In this document: positions 45,981 to 55,904 of the stretch, one piece after another
Layout: every line of letters begins with the position of its first letter
Position numbering within the stretch: position 1 is the stretch's first letter
Assembly: GCF_018446385.1 (NCBI RefSeq)
Contig: NC_055992.1
Location: 101,202,947 to 101,266,946 of the forward strand
Reading direction: 5' to 3'
DNA from: Zingiber officinale
Lineage: Eukaryota; Streptophyta; Magnoliopsida; Zingiberales; Zingiberaceae
Length of the DNA: 64,000 nucleotides
Made by a program: the position numbers and the translations under genes
Notes under the pieces: model-generated
Database searches by the model: none
What the model saw: only the letters and a program-made list of their open reading frames with translations
What the model was told of the DNA's origin: nothing

Positions 45981-46829
45981 TATGTCGATACTCGATGGCT
46001 GTCGGGAGTAAATCTACATATAAGCAATATTAAGACATAAGATATATGTTATAAATAAAGAACTTGAAATACTAATAATAAAAAAATACTTACGACTCTC
46101 CAACAACCCTAAGGACGGTGGATCCACGGAGTGGTGTTGGAAGATCTGCCATGATACCTTATATCTACAAAAAAAAATTACAGCACATCATAATAAATCT
46201 TTACTAACATGATAAATAAGCAACAAAACATGATTGAAGCATTATTAAACTTGTATCACTTGAAACATTATAAATAAGGCATTATGTGCACAATTTTATC
46301 TAATGATCATCGTATCATATTACCGAAACTCTCCTCTCCACTAATAGAAATGTGATAAAATTTTATCCAAATTATCTTATCCATGAAACTGCAAACTATT
46401 ATGATATGTAAATATAGTTTCCAGGTATATTGCAATGCTTATTTTTACTCTCGCCTATTAACTACGAGATCCTCTATGATGTTGGTATGAGAAATTAAAA
46501 TGTTAAACATAACTTTGAACAATCATTTTTCCAGTTTTCTTTAGTTAAATTAGATATCTAGCTGTCCTATAAACCATTAATAAACCCTTTGTTCTTGTAA
46601 ATACATTAAATGTCACATATTGGCAAATATTTTGTTTAAGCTAGTTTCTGAAGATTTGCACGCTAAGTGAAGAAATGTAAAGGATGTTCAAGTTATTAAG
46701 TTGACTACTACAAGGAATGTTCGAGTTATTAAGTGTCACTACAGTTTGATGAATCATCAAACATCAGTAATAGCAATTGGATGTTGTTCCAAACCCGCTG
46801 CTTTTTGTAAACTTTCAGTCATCGCTTGC
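45981..46829. other. 5' region of CACTA-2, no gene seen
   Basis: AT-rich DNA upstream of the transposase gene. CACTACAGTTTGATGAATC and CTACTACAAGGAATG motifs near 46700-46760 resemble internal CACTA ends but are not paired. Confidence 0.4.
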
Positions 46830-47190
46830 TCGCTGCCTGTGGGCCATCACCGGGGGCTTCTCGCGGCAAGCCAGCCGTCGCGAGCAACTGCCTGCGGCTG
46901 GCCTGCCGCGAGTAGCAGCCTGCGGTTGGCCTGCCGCGAGCAGCAGCCCCCAGTGACGGCCCGCCGGCAGCGAACAGGCGACGTCGTCCATGTGAAAACC
47001 AACAAACGACAGAGGAGAGCGAGGAGCATACCTGAGTCATTGGTTGCGGAATGCGGTGAAAGGGAGAGGGCACGAGGTTGTTGGACGCAGAGGAGATGCC
47101 GAATCACCGAAAAAAATCGTCGACAGAGAGAAAGAAATGAAGGCCGCGCGAAGAGGGAAGGGCTCCGTGCCCTAATTCTAATCTGTTTTA
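46830..47190. repeat. GC-rich block with GCCTGCCGCGAG repeats in CACTA-2
   Basis: A GC-rich island in an AT-rich element, with about four copies of CTGCGG(C/T)TGGCCTGCCGCGAG. On the minus strand it could be the promoter or 5' exon of the transposase. Overlapping open frames exist on both strands, so none is called. Confidence 0.5.
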
Positions 47191-47636
47191 CCGATGGAAT
47201 TAAGGTTCCGTCGGTATTTACCGACGGAATTACAGTTCCGTCGGTATTTACCGACGAAATTACAGTTCCATTGGTGTTTACCGATGGAATAAAATATTCT
47301 GTCGATAAATACCACAGGTTAACGGGTCCGCGTTAACCTTTTTAAAACCAAACAGGTACGGTTTAGAAATATTACCGACGGGCATTACATTCCGTCGGTA
47401 TTTTATGACGAAATTTATGTTCCGTCGGTAGGTTATACGCCCGCACTCGTTAAACTGAAATTAAATTGAAAATCTGCGGAATTTACTGACGGAATTTATA
47501 ATTCCGTCGGTAATTACCGACGGGATAATATCCCGTCGGAAATCCCTGACTAAATTATATTCAGTCAGAAACTACCGACAGAATTATGATTCCGTCAGTA
47601 CGCACGTCGTTAATTACGGTCATTTTTGTAGTGAAG

Positions 47637-48091
47637 TGTGTTGTGGGCTCTACACACAACTCCGAAGGAGGTGACCGGCGTAACCCCATTCCAGTTGGTA
47701 TACGGCAGCGAAGCAGCGGTCCCCGTGGAGGTCGGAGTGGAATCCGATCGGGTGCAGCTCTATGATGAGGGGAACATTGAGCGAAGGCTGATGGAGCACG
47801 ACTTGGTGGATGAAGCGCGGGCAAAAGTTGTCGTGTGGCTAACGGCGTACCGACAGCGAATGAAGTAGAACTACAGCCGGCGAGTGATCCCGAGGTCCTT
47901 CCAGGTCAGTGACCTCGTTTGGAAGAAAGTGAAGCCGATCGGTGACGTCGCCAAGCTCGAGGCACCATGGGCAAGACCGTTCAAGGTCATGTAGAAGCTC
48001 TGTTCAGGCGCCTACCATTTAGAGGATGAAGAGGGAAGGCAGCTCGAGAGGCCATGGAGCATGAACCATCTTCAACCCTACAGGGCTGGAT
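47637..48091 (+). pseudogene. Gypsy integrase C-terminus
   Basis: Continues the integrase after CACTA-2 with TPKEVTGVTPFQLVYGSEAA, then NIERRLMEHDLVDEARAK and PRSFQVSDLVWKKVKPIGDV, and ends with NHLQPYRAG, the usual pol terminus of this lineage. Two in-frame TAG codons (47866-47868 and 47992-47994) stand where relatives have Gln (CAG). No chromodomain is seen. Confidence 0.88.
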
Positions 48092-48189
48092 GAGAGATGC
48101 GCAAGTGAATACTGTACTTTGTATCTATTGTATGTTTCTCTAACGCAGTGAAAAGTTTGAATAAAAAAAGCAAAGGCCTCTCAAGGGCA

Positions 48190-48745
48190 TCTCCCTCAAT
48201 GGTCGAGCGACGACCTTAAACCCGGGTGTATGAGTTTATATCAACAGTCGAGCAGCGACCTTAAACGTGAGTCAGCACAGATCGTCAAGCGGCGACGTTA
48301 AAACCTTGTCTCCATAGATCATCGAGCGGCAACGTTAAACTCTTGTCTCCACTAATCGTCGAGCGGCGACGTTAAACTCTCGTCTCCACCAACCATCGAG
48401 CGGTGACGTTAAAATCTTGTATCCACCAACCATTGAGCGACGACATTAAAACCTTGTCTCCACCAATCGTCGAGCGGCGACGTTAAACGCAGGTCTACAA
48501 CAAATCGTCGAGCGACGACATTAAACGCAGGTCTACAACAAACCATTGAGCGGCGACATTAAAACCTTGCCTCTCTCGACCGTCGAGCAACGACGTTAAA
48601 ACCTTGTCTCCATCAGCGATCGAGCGGCGACCTTAAACCTAAGTCTTCGTCAACCTGTCAAGTGGTGACGTTAAACACTTGTCTCCATTAGCGGTCGAGC
48701 GGCGACCTTAAACCCGAGTCTTCGTCAAATCATCTAGTGGCAACG
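48190..48745. repeat. 40-bp minisatellite in the Tat 3' UTR
   Basis: About 15 units of CGTCGAGCGGCGACGTTAAA plus a variable (C)CTTGTCTCCACCAA part, period 36-50 bp. Three more units appear at 51535-51650 after the solo LTR, so one array was split by the insertion. Tandem repeats in the 3' UTR are typical of Tat/Ogre-lineage elements. Confidence 0.9.
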
Positions 48746-48746
48746 T

Positions 48747-51521
48747 TGTTGGAATGTATACTAAAAGTCTAGCTTTTTGTATAAACATTTATTTAGAAAT
48801 AAGAATCACATTGGTCAAATGTCTACATTTATATGTTAAGTGTAGTGGTTCAATTAATTTATATTGTAAATAACATGGTGTGTGGTGTCACACACAGAAG
48901 ATCATGTTATCAGTTCCTTATAATTTATAAATAGTAGCTCACGACTAAGATGGATAGGAACAAACCATTGGAATAGTCATAGTGTAAGTTGGTATTAGTT
49001 TATCTTGACTATAAAATTACACTAGTACACTCTGAGTATATTGAACAGGACCATTTAAGGTAAGTTCTTTTTATACTGACTACACAAAAGAACAAGACTT
49101 TGTTATTATAGAAGTGTGTGCTCTTAATCATAATATAATAACGAGCACATATACTCAATATTCATTTCTTTAATTTAACAAAGGGTGTGATTTAGTTCGA
49201 TAAATCAATAGGCCCGATAAGTTGGGAAATGATATTATTTATATGGTGTGTTGTTGATTATAGAATGAAACTGCCCTAGTAATTTAGGTTGATAATATCC
49301 CCAAAAGGAGCTCATAAGGATTGTCATGTAAACCCTGCAGGTAGACTTAATCCGACATGACGATAAGGTTGAGTGGTACTACTCTTGGAGCTAGATATTA
49401 ATTAAGTGAGTTGTCAGTAACTCATTTAATTAGTGGGCATTCGATATCTTAAACATAGGGAGATTAACACACTCATGATAAGAAGGAGCCCATATAGTAA
49501 TATGAGATTGGTGCGGTAGTTCAATAATAACTCTTTAGTGGTATAAGTTATTATTGATGAACTCGACTTGGGTGTTCGGGGCGAGCACAGGAAGCTCAAG
49601 TTCATCGGGAGACCAAAACCAATTCCTCCTCTCGGTCCCTGTCATAGCCTCTTATTTATAAGTCTTATACCCACCTATACTCACCTTCTTACCCATCCTT
49701 AGGTGGTCGGCCAAGCCAAGCTTGGAGCCCAAGCAAGGGTCGGCCAAGATAAGCCTTGGATGGACCAAGTGGTAGCCAGCCCTAGCTTGGAGCCTAAGCT
49801 TAGGTGGCCGACCACATAAAAAATAAAAGGAGTTTATTTTAAAATCTTTCTTTATGTGGAAACCATGGTTTTAAAAGAGAGTTTAAAATTTAAATCTTTC
49901 CTTTTATAGCTTCTACAAAAGATTAAGAGAAAGGTTTGATATCTTTCCTTATTTGTAGTTAAAAGGAATATTTTGATTTTTAATGAAACTTTCCTTTTTT
50001 GTAACCATCCTCATGGTTTTAAAAGAAAGTTTTAAAATTTAAATATTTCCTTTTATAGCTTTCTACAAAAGATTAAGAGAAAGGTTTGATATCTTTCCTT
50101 ATTTGTAGTTAAAAGGAATATTTTAACTTTTGATAAAACTTTCCTTTTTTGTAACCATCCTCATGGTTTTAAAAAAGAGTTTTAAAATTTAAATCTTTTC
50201 TTTTATAGCTTTCTACAAAGGATTAAGAGAAAGGTTTGATATCTTTCCTTATTTGTAAATTGAATGGAAGATTTTAATTTTGGAGAAAATTTTCCTTATT
50301 GAAATCATCCATATGTTTTAATAAAGAGATTTTAATTTATAAAAGTTTCCTTTTATAACCAACCATGAAGGGAATTTTAAAGAGAAATTTTTATTTTAAA
50401 AATTTCCGGAAACAAATTAGGAAGTTTTAATTTTGTGTTTAAAACTTTCCTTGTTTGGAGGAGTTGTAGGGGCCAGCCACATTGATAGAAGAAAAGGAAT
50501 TTTTTTTTTTATTTTCCTTTCTATGGCAAGGAAAATAAGGAAGTTTTTATTAAAACATTCCTTATTTGTCAAGACCAATGAATATAAAAGAGAGGGTAGA
50601 GGTGTCTCACCTCAATACAACATATCATCTAGTATTCCTCTCTTCTCTTCCTTGTGGTGGTCGGCCCTTCTCTTCCTCTTCCTCTTCCTCTCCTATTCTT
50701 CTTCCTTGTGTGGCCAGCGGCATCTTCATCTCAAGGAGTTTGGTGGTGGCCGGATCTTGTTAGAGGAAGAAGGAGAGATAGGAGGCTTTGTTTCTTAGCA
50801 TCCCTTGGAGCTTGGTTGGTAGCCGAAAGCTCTTCATCTCTTGAAGATTGTTGGTGGCCAAAACTTGCTTGGAGAAGAAGGAAGCTTGGGTGGATTCTCA
50901 TCTCCGTAGATCGTCACCCACACGACGTCCGAGATAAGAAGAGAAATACAATAGAAGATCGTGATGTTTATTAGCTACAAAGAAAGGTATAACTAGTTGT
51001 CTTGGTTCGCATCATACTAGTTTTCTTTGTACGGATTTTGAAATACCAAACACAAGAGGCTAATGATTCTAGGTTTCGAATTTATGATTCGAGTTTGTGT
51101 TTCTTTTATTTTTTTCGATCTTGTGATTCGATTGTTCTTAATGATTAAACCTAGGGTTACTATAAGGAGATTAAATATTGAATTTCGTTTAAAGACTTTG
51201 TCTAGGAAGTGGTAGATGCTCCCATAACCAAGAAGGCCTAGTGTCTCGTCATGTTTACCCTGGAAGTAGATCTCTGAAATAAATATTTAATCAAATTTGT
51301 AACATAGGTGGAATTGGATTAATAATGTTAAGCATTGTTTGCGATCCAAGTCTAAACCTCTAAGAACAAATAAATTGAATTTGGAATCAATAATGTTAAG
51401 TTCTATTTGCGATTCCTAATTTAATTTCTAAAGAACATAATAGGTTGTTAGAAAAGGTTCAGGACTTGTACAAAATTTTTGTACAGGGGAACCGGTACGA
51501 TATTCCGAGTAGCAACCAACA
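48747..51521 (+). mobile_element. Solo copia LTR (C1 family)
   Basis: 2775 bp with TGTTGGAATG ... GCAACCAACA ends, the inverse of the C1 LTR at 27597-30200 over its whole length. No PBS, PPT or coding region adjoins either side, and minisatellite units lie on both flanks. Three tandem copies of a 130-bp unit (about 49860-50280) make it longer than C1's LTR. No 5-bp TSD could be recognised (AACGT versus ACTCT). Frames at 50433-50974 lack homology to known proteins. Confidence 0.88.
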
Positions 51522-51654
51522 ACTCTTGTCCCCCTCAGTGGTCGAGTGGCGACCTTAAACTCGAGTCTACAGCAAATCGTCGAGCAGTGACGTTAAACCC
51601 CTGCCTCTGCCAACGGTCAATCAACGACCTTAAACACTTGGCTCAGTGAGAGGA

Positions 51655-51889
51655 CAAGTAGCGGCTACTCAAAGGCTGCGGCAGAGCATAGAACTAGTGC
51701 GCCACTGAATTCGAAGTGGGTTGGTCGTCCAAGAGGTACAACTGTAGACAAGCAGGGAACATAGGGCCGCGAGTTCATTTCAAAATCAAAGGGGTCGAAA
51801 AAACATGCAAGAAAATAAAAGTTGTTTGAATGGACGAGCATTCATTAAAACTTAGAGAATTACATATTACAGAGCTCTGCCTCACTCGA
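51655..51889. other. Tat 3' UTR remainder, no gene
   Basis: Between the minisatellite and the end of the antisense ORF. No recognised structure. Confidence 0.5.
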
Positions 51890-52591
51890 GATAATCCAGG
51901 GTGTCATCGGGCAACGCGGCTGTAAGCTTGTCCCGGCTTATGACCTTACTGGTCAGATCGATCGGTAGGTGGCCTCCCTCGCGAAGCTGATCGATGGTCC
52001 CGTCGATCGCTAAGTCGAACAGTCGGAGGGCCCGACCGACGACTTTATCACAGAATGTGTCCTAGTGGATGTAAGCTTGCTTCATGGCCTCGAACCTACT
52101 CCCCTCGACATCCTAATAAATCCTCAATGTCGCTCGGGAGCCCTCCAACTCATCCTTAACGGCGGCTAGTGCAGCATCCTTGGAGGCGATTTGGCCGCAA
52201 AGGGGCGTTTCTTCGGCCGAGCGGCTGTTCCGCTCGATGACCAGGAAATCTTCGACCTCCTTCAACTTCTGGGTGAGAGCCCGGACCTCCTTATTCTTCT
52301 TATCCAAGTAGATGATGGCCCGATTCTTCCTCGCATTGGTCGGCTCAATCTTATTATCAAAAGTAGTGACCTGCTTATTCAACTGCTCCAGCATGGTAGC
52401 TTGCCCGGCGCTCTTGGCTCGTTCGACCTCGAGCAACTTGTCGCTCTTCTCTAGAGCGACTTGGAGTCTGTCCACCTCGGCGTCTGTCTTTTCTTGAGCG
52501 ACGGAGGATTGGCCACTTGACGCCTTCAGTTGTTTTACCTCCTCGTCCAAAAATGCGAGCCTGTGGCACATGGCAGGCTCTCCACCCAATA
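51890..52591 (-). CDS. Antisense ORF of the Tat element, C-terminal coiled-coil exon
   Basis: Minus-strand exon with a long Leu/Glu/Lys coiled coil (LAFLDEEVKQLKASSGQSSV ... NKQVTTFDNKIEPTNA ... SKDAALAAVKDELEGSRATL). After a stop at about 52113 the same frame continues with ALRLFDLAIDGTIDQLREGG. It is preceded by an acceptor (GTAG, AG at 52593-52592). It joins in frame to the exon ending at 59537 if the intervening DNA, including the gag-only element, is spliced out. Proteins with an N-terminal Transposase_28 domain commonly end in such a coiled coil. Confidence 0.7.
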
Positions 52592-52617
52592 CTACGGACA
52601 AGCAAAAAAGAGTTCAT

Positions 52618-54397
52618 TGTTGGTGCAACCTTAGGTCAAGGTTGACCTGGTTGACCCGACTCGAGTTGACCTGACTCGAGGTATATTTTGATGTTTGACA
52701 AGAATAGAGAAGTTGTATTTTGATGTTTGACAAGAATAGGAACTTGGGAGTGTGGGTGCAACCTTTGGTCAAGGTTGACCTGGTTGACCTGACTTGAGTT
52801 GACCTGGCACGGGAAAAGTCCAAGTATGGAGACTTGGCACGGAAAAGTCCAAGCAGGGAGCTTGGCACGGGAAAAGCCCAAGTATGGAGACTTGGCACGG
52901 AAAAGTCCAAGTATGGAAACTTGGCACGGGAAAAGACCAAGCAGGGAGCTTGGCACGGGGAAAAGTCCAAGTATGGAAGCTTGGCATGGGAAGTCAGAGA
53001 GGGCTCAGTAGCTCGTTCTCTGAACTGGATGGAGTCGGAGAGGGCTCGGTAGCTCGTTCTCCGGACTAGGTCAGAGAGGGCTCGGGAGCTCGTTCTCTGG
53101 ACCGGACAAAGTCGGAGAGGGCTCGGTAGCTCGTTCTCCGGACTAGGTCAGAGAGGGCTCGGGAGCTCGTTCTCTGGACCGGACGTGGAAGTCGGAGAGG
53201 GCTCGGTAGCTCGTTCTCCGGACTAGGTCAGAGAGGGCTCGGGAGCTCGTTCTCTGGACCGGACGAAGTCGGAGAGGGCTCGGTAGCTCGTTCTCCGGAC
53301 TAGGTCAGAGAGGGCTCGGTAGCTCGTTCTCTGGACCGGATGAGGAAGTCGGAGAGGGCTCGGTAGCTCGTTCTCCGGACTAGGTCAGAGAGGGCTCGGT
53401 AGCTCGTTCTCTAGACCGGGAAGGCTTTAGGTTTAAGGCTGGGAAATTGGATCGGTCTGCAGACCGATCCAGTGATACTATGGGTTATCTGATCGGTCTG
53501 GTGACCGATCAGTAACCAAACAGTGGCTCACTGTAAGGTATCTGATCGGTCACCAGACCGATCAGGAAACGATCAGGAGGCAGAAAAAGGTAGGGGGATC
53601 GGTCTGTGGACTGATCCACCTATAGCCTGATCGGTCCACAGACCGATCAGGCTTCGAAGCCAACTCTCACAGAGAGTTGGTTGATCGGTCTGGGGACCGA
53701 TCAGCCTAGGACATGATCGGTCCACAGACCGATCAGGAGACTCCTAGACCGATCATGTTGGAGCCTGATCGGTCCAGGCCTAGCTGTTGCGACACAACGG
53801 CTAGATTTCTGTGTTGCTCTTTGTCTTCTTCACAGGTGCAGCAGGTGCAGGATATATATCGAGGTCAAGGGCCTCTACAGTAACACTTCTTCTTGTTCCT
53901 CACTCTTGTGATCTGAGCTTTGCTGAGCTCTATGTTTCTGAAGCTTCGTGTGAGCTTCCCTCAGCTGGTTTGTTGATCAGTTGCTGTTGGCATCATGAAG
54001 TTGTTGCTTCATCGAACTCCAGTCGACAAGAAGGTAAGCAAAGTGTTGTTACATTCATATTCTTCTTGTTTTCTTGCTCTATCTTGTACTCCTTTATTGC
54101 TGTTGCAAAAGAGTTTGTGGCGAGGTTTCTCCACCCAGAAGGAGTTGTTGTTAGCCGATTTTCCGGGGTCTCATCCACCGACGGATTATAGGCTTCGTCC
54201 ACCTTACGGACACGCCGAGAAGTAGGAGTTTCATCTCCGAACCTCATTACATCATTGTGTTTGAGGTTTGATCTTCTCCACTTTCGTTTCTACGTTGTAT
54301 TTCCGCTGCGCTAACCTAAATTGTAGGAAGAAACGATAATTTGAGGTCGTCTATTCACACCCTCCCCCTCTCTAGCCGCCATCCGAAGGTCCTAACA
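52618..54397 (+). mobile_element. 5' LTR of the gag-only element
   Basis: 1780 bp, TGTTGGTGCAACC ... GGTCCTAACA. Contents in order: GTTGACCTGG repeats, a ~30-bp array (TTGGCACGGGAAAAGTCCAA, about 6 units, 52798-52985), a ~75-bp array (GAGAGGGCTCGGTAGCTCGT, 52985-53425), a block of GATCGGTC palindromes (53440-53775) and a well-conserved 3' part. Confidence 0.93.
53440..53775. repeat. GATCGGTC...GACCGATC hairpin block (5' LTR)
   Basis: About ten inverted pairs such as GATCGGTCTGGTGACCGATC. The first is a perfect 24-bp palindrome at 53448-53471 with centre GGTCTGCAGACC. A diverged version lies at 58555-58870, and three to four pairs recur in the interior at 56995-57140. Confidence 0.92.
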
Positions 54398-54399
54398 AG

Positions 54400-54411
54400 T
54401 GGTATCAGAGC
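54400..54411 (+). promoter_or_regulatory. Primer-binding site, tRNA-Met type
   Basis: TGGTATCAGAGC, two bases after the LTR end, the standard plant copia primer site complementary to the 3' end of initiator tRNA-Met. Confidence 0.92.
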
Positions 54412-54459
54412 GAGGTTGCTCTTCGTCGGATTAACACCCGGGGGAGCACGAGCTAGAGA

Positions 54460-55904
54460 ATGGATCAACTTCGAGAAGACATCACGATTCCACCCTTCTA
54501 CGATCGCAACGACTTCGCGTTTTGGAAGGTAAGAATGAAGTATTTTCTTCTGACTAACCTAGTAAATTGGAATTGTGTACAAGTAGGTTTTATTCCTCCG
54601 GTGGATAAAAAGGGAGAACCTCTCAAGAAGAAGAAGTGGACGAAGGAACGAATCCACCAATCCACAATCAACGACGAGGTAACGAAAATCCTTGAATTTT
54701 CATTACCTAATGATATCTTGTGTAAGATAGGTGGATACAACAATGCCAAGGAGTTGTGGAACAACTTGGCTAAGTTCCATGAGGAGAGCTCCAATTCAAG
54801 TCATGAAGAGGAGTTAAGTGAGCCAAGTAGCTCACATCATGGAGGTATGGAATTAGAAGTTGAGGGCTACTCAACATCTAAGGAAGAAGAGGAGGAGAGT
54901 TCTTCATCAAGATTGGTGCAAGAAGAAGCCTCTACCTCCGGAAGGGATGAAAAAGAGAGCGTATATCCATCCTCAACCCTAGGTAACTCAAGCAACTTAA
55001 TTTCAAATAAATTACATATAATGTGCTTTGAGTGTAGGGAATATGGGCATTACAAGAGTAAATATCCAAAGAGGATTAGGAAGACTCCACCGGCGCCAAA
55101 GGTCAAGGAAGCCGGAGTCCCGATACGCAATGCAAGCAAAGGGGACATTATAGGAGCCAATGTCCGAGGGGGAGGCAACCTCACAAGGACAAGAGACCAA
55201 GCACATCTATAGGGGGAGCTAAGGCAAACCCTAAGGTACCCTTTAAGGCACATTATTGCAATTCTAATAAGAAACATGCTAGTAGCTTTATTGCAATTGC
55301 CAATGATGATAAGCATGATAACCATAGAAACCGATACATGTGCTTAGGTGCCAAACATGTTAGTCTAGGTAAGGATAATACTAGAAATGCCAACCCTAGA
55401 ATTAACTCATCTAAGGTTAAGGAAAACCTAGATAGGAATCCCAAAACAACTAGACATATGCCTAGGAATACCTTAAAGAAAAATGGAAAATTAAAGCTTG
55501 AGGTATTAAAGAAGGAAAATCAAGTCTTGAGGTCAAGACTTGACACTTTAGAAAAGGCTCTTAAGAATTTGGAAAAGTCAACTCTAGGGTCTAAGGGTCA
55601 AAAATCAAAGCCCAAGGACATGAGAGGTTTGGGTCACAAACCTAAGTTTCAAGTGGTCAAGCCCGCTTATCATAATGTTCCATTCGATTATGGAACAAGA
55701 CCTAGGGCTAAGAAGACCATCACCAAGGTCACAAGGGGAGTCACCCCTAGAGTTGATCTTGATGAGTTCCAAATGACCAAGGCTTTAAAGCCTAGGAGGG
55801 TCATTAAGAGGGTTGCTAGGGAAGTCATCCCTAGTGAATATTTAGTGAACCCAATGAGCTCAAATAGGTATTGGGTTCCTAGGAGCGTGATTTCATCACG
55901 CTAG
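54460..55904 (+). pseudogene. Gag of the gag-only element (two zinc knuckles, one frameshift)
   Basis: Starts MDQLREDITIPPFYDRNDFA, a DUF4219/UBN2-type copia gag start, then INDEVTKILEFSLPNDILCK and an acidic Ser/Glu tail. The first knuckle reads CFECREYGHYKSKYP, with Tyr for the final Cys. A frame change near 55100-55130 follows. The second knuckle is then read in the other frame (CKQRGHYRSQCP), and the frame stays open to 55904 through a coiled coil (KLEVLKKENQVLRSRLDTLE) and the NRYWVPRSV end. Without the shift the protein would be about 480 residues. No enzyme follows. Confidence 0.85.

Larger units (their letters stand above)
43596..47633 (-). mobile_element. CACTA-2 (En/Spm) transposon with Transposase_24-type gene
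   Basis: The left end CACTACAAAAATTACC and the inverted right end CACTACAAAAATGACC differ at one position in 16. The flanks are AAG at 43593-43595 and AAG at 47634-47636, the expected 3-bp TSD. Subterminal regions are packed with CCGACGGAAT and its complement ATTCCGTCGG. The interior has a minus-strand Transposase_24-like gene but no Transposase_21 (TNPD). Taking out the element plus one AAG leaves an uninterrupted integrase frame at this point. Confidence 0.93.

Noticed and set aside
46701-47336. 211-codon plus-strand frame in CACTA-2
   Set aside because: It spans the GC repeats and then the CCGACGGAAT repeats, yielding a repetitive peptide; the transposase gene is on the other strand.
48190-48745. 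Regularly spaced repeats resembling a CRISPR array
   Set aside because: Units are degenerate, the 'spacers' are themselves variants of one sequence, and the array lies in a plant retroelement 3' UTR.
50433-50974. Ser/Leu-rich frames in the solo LTR, with counterparts at 28156-28541
   Set aside because: Both lie inside the same LTR family, overlap one another and lack any recognisable domain; conservation is that of the LTR.
52798-53425. Long open frames through the TTGGCACGGGAAAAG and GAGAGGGCTCGG arrays on both strands
   Set aside because: Frames are open only because the repeat period is near a multiple of three; they exist in several frames and match no protein.
54399-54412. tRNA-like match TGGTATCAGAGCG
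   Set aside because: It is the retroelement primer-binding site, not a tRNA gene; no cloverleaf surrounds it.
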